From NCBI GenBank assembly GCA_018436095.1, contig JAHDMJ010000008.1, forward strand, positions 313,706 through 377,705: a DNA stretch of 64,000 nt. Direction: 5' to 3'. Source of the DNA: Clostridia bacterium. GTDB taxonomy: Bacteria; Bacillota; Peptococcia; DRI-13; UBA5745. A model generated the notes under the pieces. That model did not search any database and was not told the DNA's origin. It was given only the letters and a program-made list of their open reading frames with translations. Numbering within the stretch: position 1 is the stretch's first letter; each line of letters starts with the position of its first letter. Made by a program: the position numbers and the translations under genes. Of the stretch, positions 60,947 to 64,000 are shown piece after piece.

Positions 60947-61114
60947 AGCCGGGTGTACAAAAAATGAGGGAATTTGCCTAGGATAACCGTTCAAAGTTTC
61001 AAGTTTTGCTGCACTGCCCACCGCTTTTTAGCTACATTTAGTGTCTAAGGCGGATTGAGATGCCTATTTTGACCGAGGAAATCCCAGAATACCTCAAAAT
61101 TTGTACACCGGGCT
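60947..61114. mobile_element. Possible MITE with imperfect terminal inverted repeats
   Basis: A 168-bp gene-free segment is bounded by AGCCGGGTGTACAAA...TGAGG on the left (60947-60969) and its near reverse complement CCTCA...TTTGTACACCGGGCT on the right (about 61092-61114); 19 of about 23 positions match. No open frame is inside. I see no convincing target-site duplication. It lies between the tetR gene and the anti-sigma gene. Confidence 0.35.
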
Positions 61115-61142
61115 CTCAACATATTGGCTATTAATATTGGCG

Positions 61143-61796
61143 TTATTGCAGAAGAGGCAATTCCACAAAGGGAACAGCTGTTTTTGTTTTTTCACCTTTT
61201 TCTGAAACACCGCTGCGGCCATTTTCGTCAATGTGATTGACGACAAACCTGATTTTTATGCCGTCTAAACTGTTGGTTTCAGCTTTAATAACATAAATCA
61301 ATGTTCCGTCCTCTTCATAACTCCAATCAATGCGATTGTGGGCGATTTCACCGCCGAAAAGTCCCACACCGATGGCTTTATATTGCTCCGGGTTCAACTG
61401 GGGAATCTCGTCGTCGCCGGCGATGAATTTATTTTCTGCGCTTGTCACCTCTGCTCTGATATACAGGTTATCGCCATCAAACAAAAATTCCCGGGCTTTG
61501 AAGGTTACGCCCTCAACGATTGCTTCTAAATCTGTTTGCTGCACTAAATCTTGCTGTTCAGGCGTTACATCTTTATTTGACAATAGGAAATCGAATAAGC
61601 CTAAACTATTAGCAAATGCCCCGGCTATCCCCATGGTCAGGATAACTAAGATAGCTGCTACGGCTGTTGAAAATTTCATGAATGCAGATTTTTTGCTAGA
61701 CTTCTGTTCAGTCATATTTAATATCTCCTTTTCTAAATACTGTGGCATAGTGATTTTACTAAAAGTTTTTTTGAAGGTTTCTTTATTCCTCATCAT
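61143..61796 (-). CDS. DUF4179-type anti-sigma factor
   Basis: A 217-residue membrane protein. About 40 residues of cytoplasmic, Lys-rich N-terminus are followed by one membrane helix (AVAAILVILTMGIAGAFA, about 45-62) and an extracytoplasmic DUF4179-like domain. The pairing with an ECF sigma gene and a 14-bp overlap indicate that the N-terminus sequesters the sigma factor, as in other DUF4179 proteins. AAAGGAGG lies 6 nt before tandem ATG codons. The signal sensed outside is unknown. Confidence 0.85.
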   Translation of the reverse strand: MMRNKETFKKTFSKITMPQYLEKEILNMTEQKSSKKSAFMKFSTAVAAILVILTMGIAGAFANSLGLFDFLLSNKDVTPEQQDLVQQTDLEAIVEGVTFKAREFLFDGDNLYIRAEVTSAENKFIAGDDEIPQLNPEQYKAIGVGLFGGEIAHNRIDWSYEEDGTLIYVIKAETNSLDGIKIRFVVNHIDENGRSGVSEKGEKTKTAVPFVELPLLQ

Positions 61797-62262
61797 TCCA
61801 CGCCTCCTTTAATGTTGCTTTCAGCTTTTCTCTTGCCCGCTGCAATTGTTTCCGGACAGTGGCTTCTTGTGTTTTTAAGATTCCCGCAATTTCAGCAGTT
61901 GAGTATTCCTCATAATAGAATAAATAGATCACAATGCGATATTTCTGGGGCAGATCCATCACCGCTAGCCATACTTTATCCTCCGTTTCAAAGGATGTTT
62001 CGTCAACCAAGGTTTCATCAAGGGGAACAATTTTCCGCATCCAGCTTGATAAAAAGTAATTCTTGCACTCATTTATTGCGACTCTGATCAGCCAGCGTTT
62101 TATGTGGTCATCGTCGTTAAAGTCCTCGATTTTTTTATGCAGTTTTAAATAGACATTCTGTACAATATCATCGGTATCAAAGCTGTTTTTCATATAGGTT
62201 CTGACCAGCCGATAAATATCGTGTTTCGTATTATTGAAAACAGTAAGGAATTTGCTTTCCAA
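61783..62262 (-). CDS. ECF-type RNA polymerase sigma factor
   Basis: A 159-residue sigma-70 family protein with only regions 2 and 4. Region 2 includes FDTDDIVQNVYLKLHKK near 28-45, and region 4 is LPQKYRIVIYLFYYEEYSTAEIA...TVRKQLQRAREKL near 105-150. The start is a TTG at 62260-62262 with AAGGCGG upstream. It precedes its presumed anti-sigma factor in one operon. Target promoters are not evident in the window. Confidence 0.93.
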   Translation of the reverse strand: MESKFLTVFNNTKHDIYRLVRTYMKNSFDTDDIVQNVYLKLHKKIEDFNDDDHIKRWLIRVAINECKNYFLSSWMRKIVPLDETLVDETSFETEDKVWLAVMDLPQKYRIVIYLFYYEEYSTAEIAGILKTQEATVRKQLQRAREKLKATLKEAWNDEE

Positions 62263-62367
62263 TTCTACACCGCCTTAAAAGCTTTTTCACTTATATAACA
62301 AATTAACTAAGCGAAATGTGACACTGGTTGAGCTGATTTTCACAACTAATATTACAGTATAGAAATA

Positions 62368-62411
62368 CAAAGTAAATGGGCTTCCTGAAACAGGAAACCC
62401 ATTTGCTTTGT
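62368..62411 (-). terminator. Long imperfect hairpin between the RHS remnant and the ECF gene
   Basis: ACAAAG-T-AAATGGG-C-TTCCTG pairs with CAGGAA-A-CCCATTT-G-CTTTGT around a 3-nt loop, a stem of about 21 bp with three single mismatches. On the minus strand it ends in TTTGTATTTC and may terminate the toxin-immunity transcript. Confidence 0.6.
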
Positions 62412-62487
62412 AAAAAACCATATTATTTTCCTCGTACTTTAGCTATTAAAAATCCATCCTAAAGATGGAGAATATCTCCGAGATGTC

Positions 62488-62600
62488 TATTTAGCATGCC
62501 TCAGGCCATCGACTCGATAAGTGTAATTTACTGTCTCCCCGTTGACATAGGGCATGGTCAACAGGTTAAAAGCGTCGTATTCATATAAGCAGCATAACTG
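62488..62600 (-). pseudogene. RHS/YD-repeat fragment
   Basis: Read on the minus strand, the segment encodes LYEYDAFNLLTMPYVNGET, then VNYTYRVDGLRHAK and a stop. The YEYDAxN...GETxxYTYxxDGLR pattern is that of RHS/YD repeats. It has no start, sits downstream of a toxin-immunity pair and is preceded by frame-disrupted sequence (62600-62786). It is thus a relic of a displaced RHS tip or upstream copy. Confidence 0.6.
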
Positions 62601-62786
62601 GGATCAAAGGTCACTGTTGAAGGCTCTTGACCAAGGTATCCATGATTGTGATAAAATCGTTACTTCAAGATGTTACCCTTCCACATTCAGCCTGATCCTG
62701 GATCCTGGTGATTTACTTGGATTATTTCTGGGATACTACTCCCAATTAAGACAGTCGTCTAGAATACTCTTAGCATCTACGGAAAT

Positions 62787-63245
62787 CTATACTTCCTTAA
62801 TCTTTGCCCAGACAGCGACTAATTGATCCCCTCTCAAGACCGCAACAACTTTATTCGCAAACTCAATGCAAACGTCGGTACTCTTTGTATGATAATCGCC
62901 TATGCAAACATAGTTGCTAATCCTATCATAATAGGTATTCCAAGTCCCATCATAATCAATCCCTGTTCCTTTTATTGGTGGATCGTCAAAATGGGCGATA
63001 AGATATCCTTTTTTGGTTTTAGGAACATCCATTTCCCTATTTGTCCAGGTTTCTTTCGAGTTGTAACCGGAAACATGAGCAACTACACCAGTTTCACATA
63101 TAGTGTCAAGGCTGGTATATGAACCAAGCATTATTGATACTCCTACATTTTCACAAAATGGTTCGTATAATAAGGAGTACTCATCTTTGATATATAATAG
63201 TTCTCCAATTAGCTTTGTATTATTTAAATTAAAACTAAAATACAT
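62787..63245 (-). CDS. Putative immunity protein for the RHS toxin
   Basis: A 152-residue soluble, acidic protein, which I do not recognise by family. It starts 11 nt after the toxin stop with GTAGGTGAT as its ribosome binding site. A small gene directly after an RHS toxin tip on the same strand is the normal position of the cognate immunity protein. Its second half (EMDVPKTKKGYLIAHFDDPPI and DYDGTWNTYYDRISNYVCIGDY) is rich in aromatic and acidic residues, suitable to block a basic nuclease. The assignment rests on context. Confidence 0.7.
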   Translation of the reverse strand: MYFSFNLNNTKLIGELLYIKDEYSLLYEPFCENVGVSIMLGSYTSLDTICETGVVAHVSGYNSKETWTNREMDVPKTKKGYLIAHFDDPPIKGTGIDYDGTWNTYYDRISNYVCIGDYHTKSTDVCIEFANKVVAVLRGDQLVAVWAKIKEV

Positions 63246-63256
63246 TTAAATATCAC

Positions 63257-64000
63257 CTACTTCACAGATTTGAAAAGCAAGTGCAAAATTGTCATAGTAT
63301 CAGGGTTTATCACCAACTCATAAACACCCTTGGAACCATTAAAGGCTCCTTCGACAACCCACTTCAAACCGTTAGCTGTACCAGGGTCTTTCATAGGGCT
63401 TGCAGCTTGCATTATTTGTTGAATAGTTGATGTTGAATTTATGTATGGTCTGGTAGCAATGTTTTTCATAACTGTTGCCGTTCGTTGTAGCTTATCTGCA
63501 TTTTTTATCAGATAATCGACTGTTTGAGCAAGATTTCCAGTTGCACCTGCCCCACCAGCAGCAGCAGCAGTGGCAACAGCTGTTGGGCCGATTTTACTCA
63601 CTGCACCAGCAGCAGCAATTCCACCTTTGGCGATGCCTAAGCTACCGGTAGCTATAAGCCCTTCGCCAAGCCAGTCCGTTTTTAATCCGGGATCGATTGC
63701 CGGACTGAATGCTGCCCATAATAGCTGATCATCCACATACAAGCGATTATTTGTGGGATCAATATAGGAGCCATTTGTGCCTGGCGCAAATGTGGCATGG
63801 CCACTGTGTCCATTGCCAGCCATTGATACCTTTGCGGTTCTTGATGTACTATCCCAGTCCAGACTGCCTGATACCTTATCAGCCCCAAAGTAGCGTTGCA
63901 TAGCGCTATACTTATCATCAAACCACTCTCTTAATTGCACCATGGCCAAGCCAAAGGGGTCAATAAACACAAGCGGACTATTTCCCGCATAGGTGTACCA
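63257..64000 (-). CDS. RHS-family polymorphic toxin, C-terminal part, cut by window end
   Basis: The frame is open through the last base of the window; the ATG at 63970 is internal. At the edge the minus strand encodes WYTYAGNSPLVFIDPFGLA, the hallmark junction ending the RHS core shell. After it come about 235 residues of variable tip: a glycine- and alanine-rich linker (about 63500-63650), then a C-terminal domain ending in VVEGAFNGSKGVYELVINP and HLLFKSVK. That pattern (GxxGxYELVI...) resembles the BECR-type ribonuclease fold of polymorphic toxins, which is an inference. An immunity-like gene follows. Confidence 0.8.
   Translation of the reverse strand, partial: WYTYAGNSPLVFIDPFGLAMVQLREWFDDKYSAMQRYFGADKVSGSLDWDSTSRTAKVSMAGNGHSGHATFAPGTNGSYIDPTNNRLYVDDQLLWAAFSPAIDPGLKTDWLGEGLIATGSLGIAKGGIAAAGAVSKIGPTAVATAAAAGGAGATGNLAQTVDYLIKNADKLQRTATVMKNIATRPYINSTSTIQQIMQAASPMKDPGTANGLKWVVEGAFNGSKGVYELVINPDTMTILHLLFKSVK

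Noticed and set aside
60637..60960. 107-codon minus-strand frame opposite the tetR end
   Set aside because: Antisense shadow; no ribosome binding site and low-complexity composition.
62554..62826. 90-codon plus-strand frame near the RHS remnant
   Set aside because: Overlaps the immunity gene end and lies opposite the YD-repeat fragment; no ribosome binding site.
1..64000. tRNA, rRNA genes and CRISPR arrays
   Set aside because: Looked for T-loop GGTTCRA patterns, rRNA cores and regularly spaced repeats by eye; none seen. The only 16S-complementary word (18333-18344) is an isolated Shine-Dalgarno-like site.

Overview
The window looks like a chromosomal piece of a spore-forming, low-to-mid GC Firmicute of the class Clostridia, probably close to the Peptococcales/Desulfitobacterium-type lineages. 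The reasons are the sporulation genes (spoVAD, spoVAE, spmA, spmB, ytfJ), the IspH-ribosomal protein S1 fusion, the ScpAB/SpmAB/RluB/Cmk/PlsC gene order, AGGAGG-type ribosome binding sites and frequent TTG/GTG starts. The lineage is an inference from gene content; no rRNA or tRNA gene is present in the window.

Left part (1-22 kb), mostly accessory metabolism and small operons. Positions 1-3.6 kb hold a hydroxyacid dehydrogenase cut by the window edge, a 3-hydroxyacyl-CoA-dehydrogenase-like enzyme and an IlvD/Edd dehydratase. Then come a PadR-DUF2812 pair behind a long palindromic operator, a lipoprotein, a GAP-family membrane protein behind a ykkC/guanidine-I-type riboswitch with its own promoter and terminator, and a CLC transporter. 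ccpN, the PPDK regulatory protein and ppdK form a carbon-switch operon. Next are a lipoprotein with spoVAD-spoVAE, two paralogous DUF2294 genes, and a gate-domain membrane protein followed by two tandem NIF3-like metalloproteins.

Middle part (22-49 kb), a conserved housekeeping block almost entirely on the minus strand. In transcription order from the right: miaB-mutS-mutL-methyltransferase-miaA, hflX, an aluminium-resistance/methionine-gamma-lyase family protein, a lysine riboswitch, lysA, an M50 protease, trpS, scpA, scpB, a DUF2953 protein, ytfJ, spmA, spmB, rluB, a HutP-family protein, cmk, plsC, ispH-rpsA, a HAD phosphatase, an ABC-F ATPase and a LexA-like repressor whose catalytic Ser and Lys are replaced by Thr and Arg.

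Right part (49-64 kb), accessory again. It has a hypothetical membrane-anchored protein, an NCS2 permease, and a five-gene operon: octopine/nopaline-dehydrogenase-like enzyme, argininosuccinate-lyase-like enzyme, GntR regulator, TAXI solute-binding protein, fused TRAP permease. That operon reads as an uncharacterised pathway for uptake and breakdown of an opine-like or N-substituted amino acid. DegV, a PAP2-like protein, a TetR regulator, a possible MITE and an ECF sigma/anti-sigma pair follow. The window ends in the C-terminus of an RHS-type polymorphic toxin with its likely immunity gene and an RHS repeat remnant.

The best candidates for something new are the riboswitch-controlled GAP-family protein, the opine-like TRAP operon, the LexA-like protein with a substituted protease dyad, and the gate-protein/NIF3-pair cluster.
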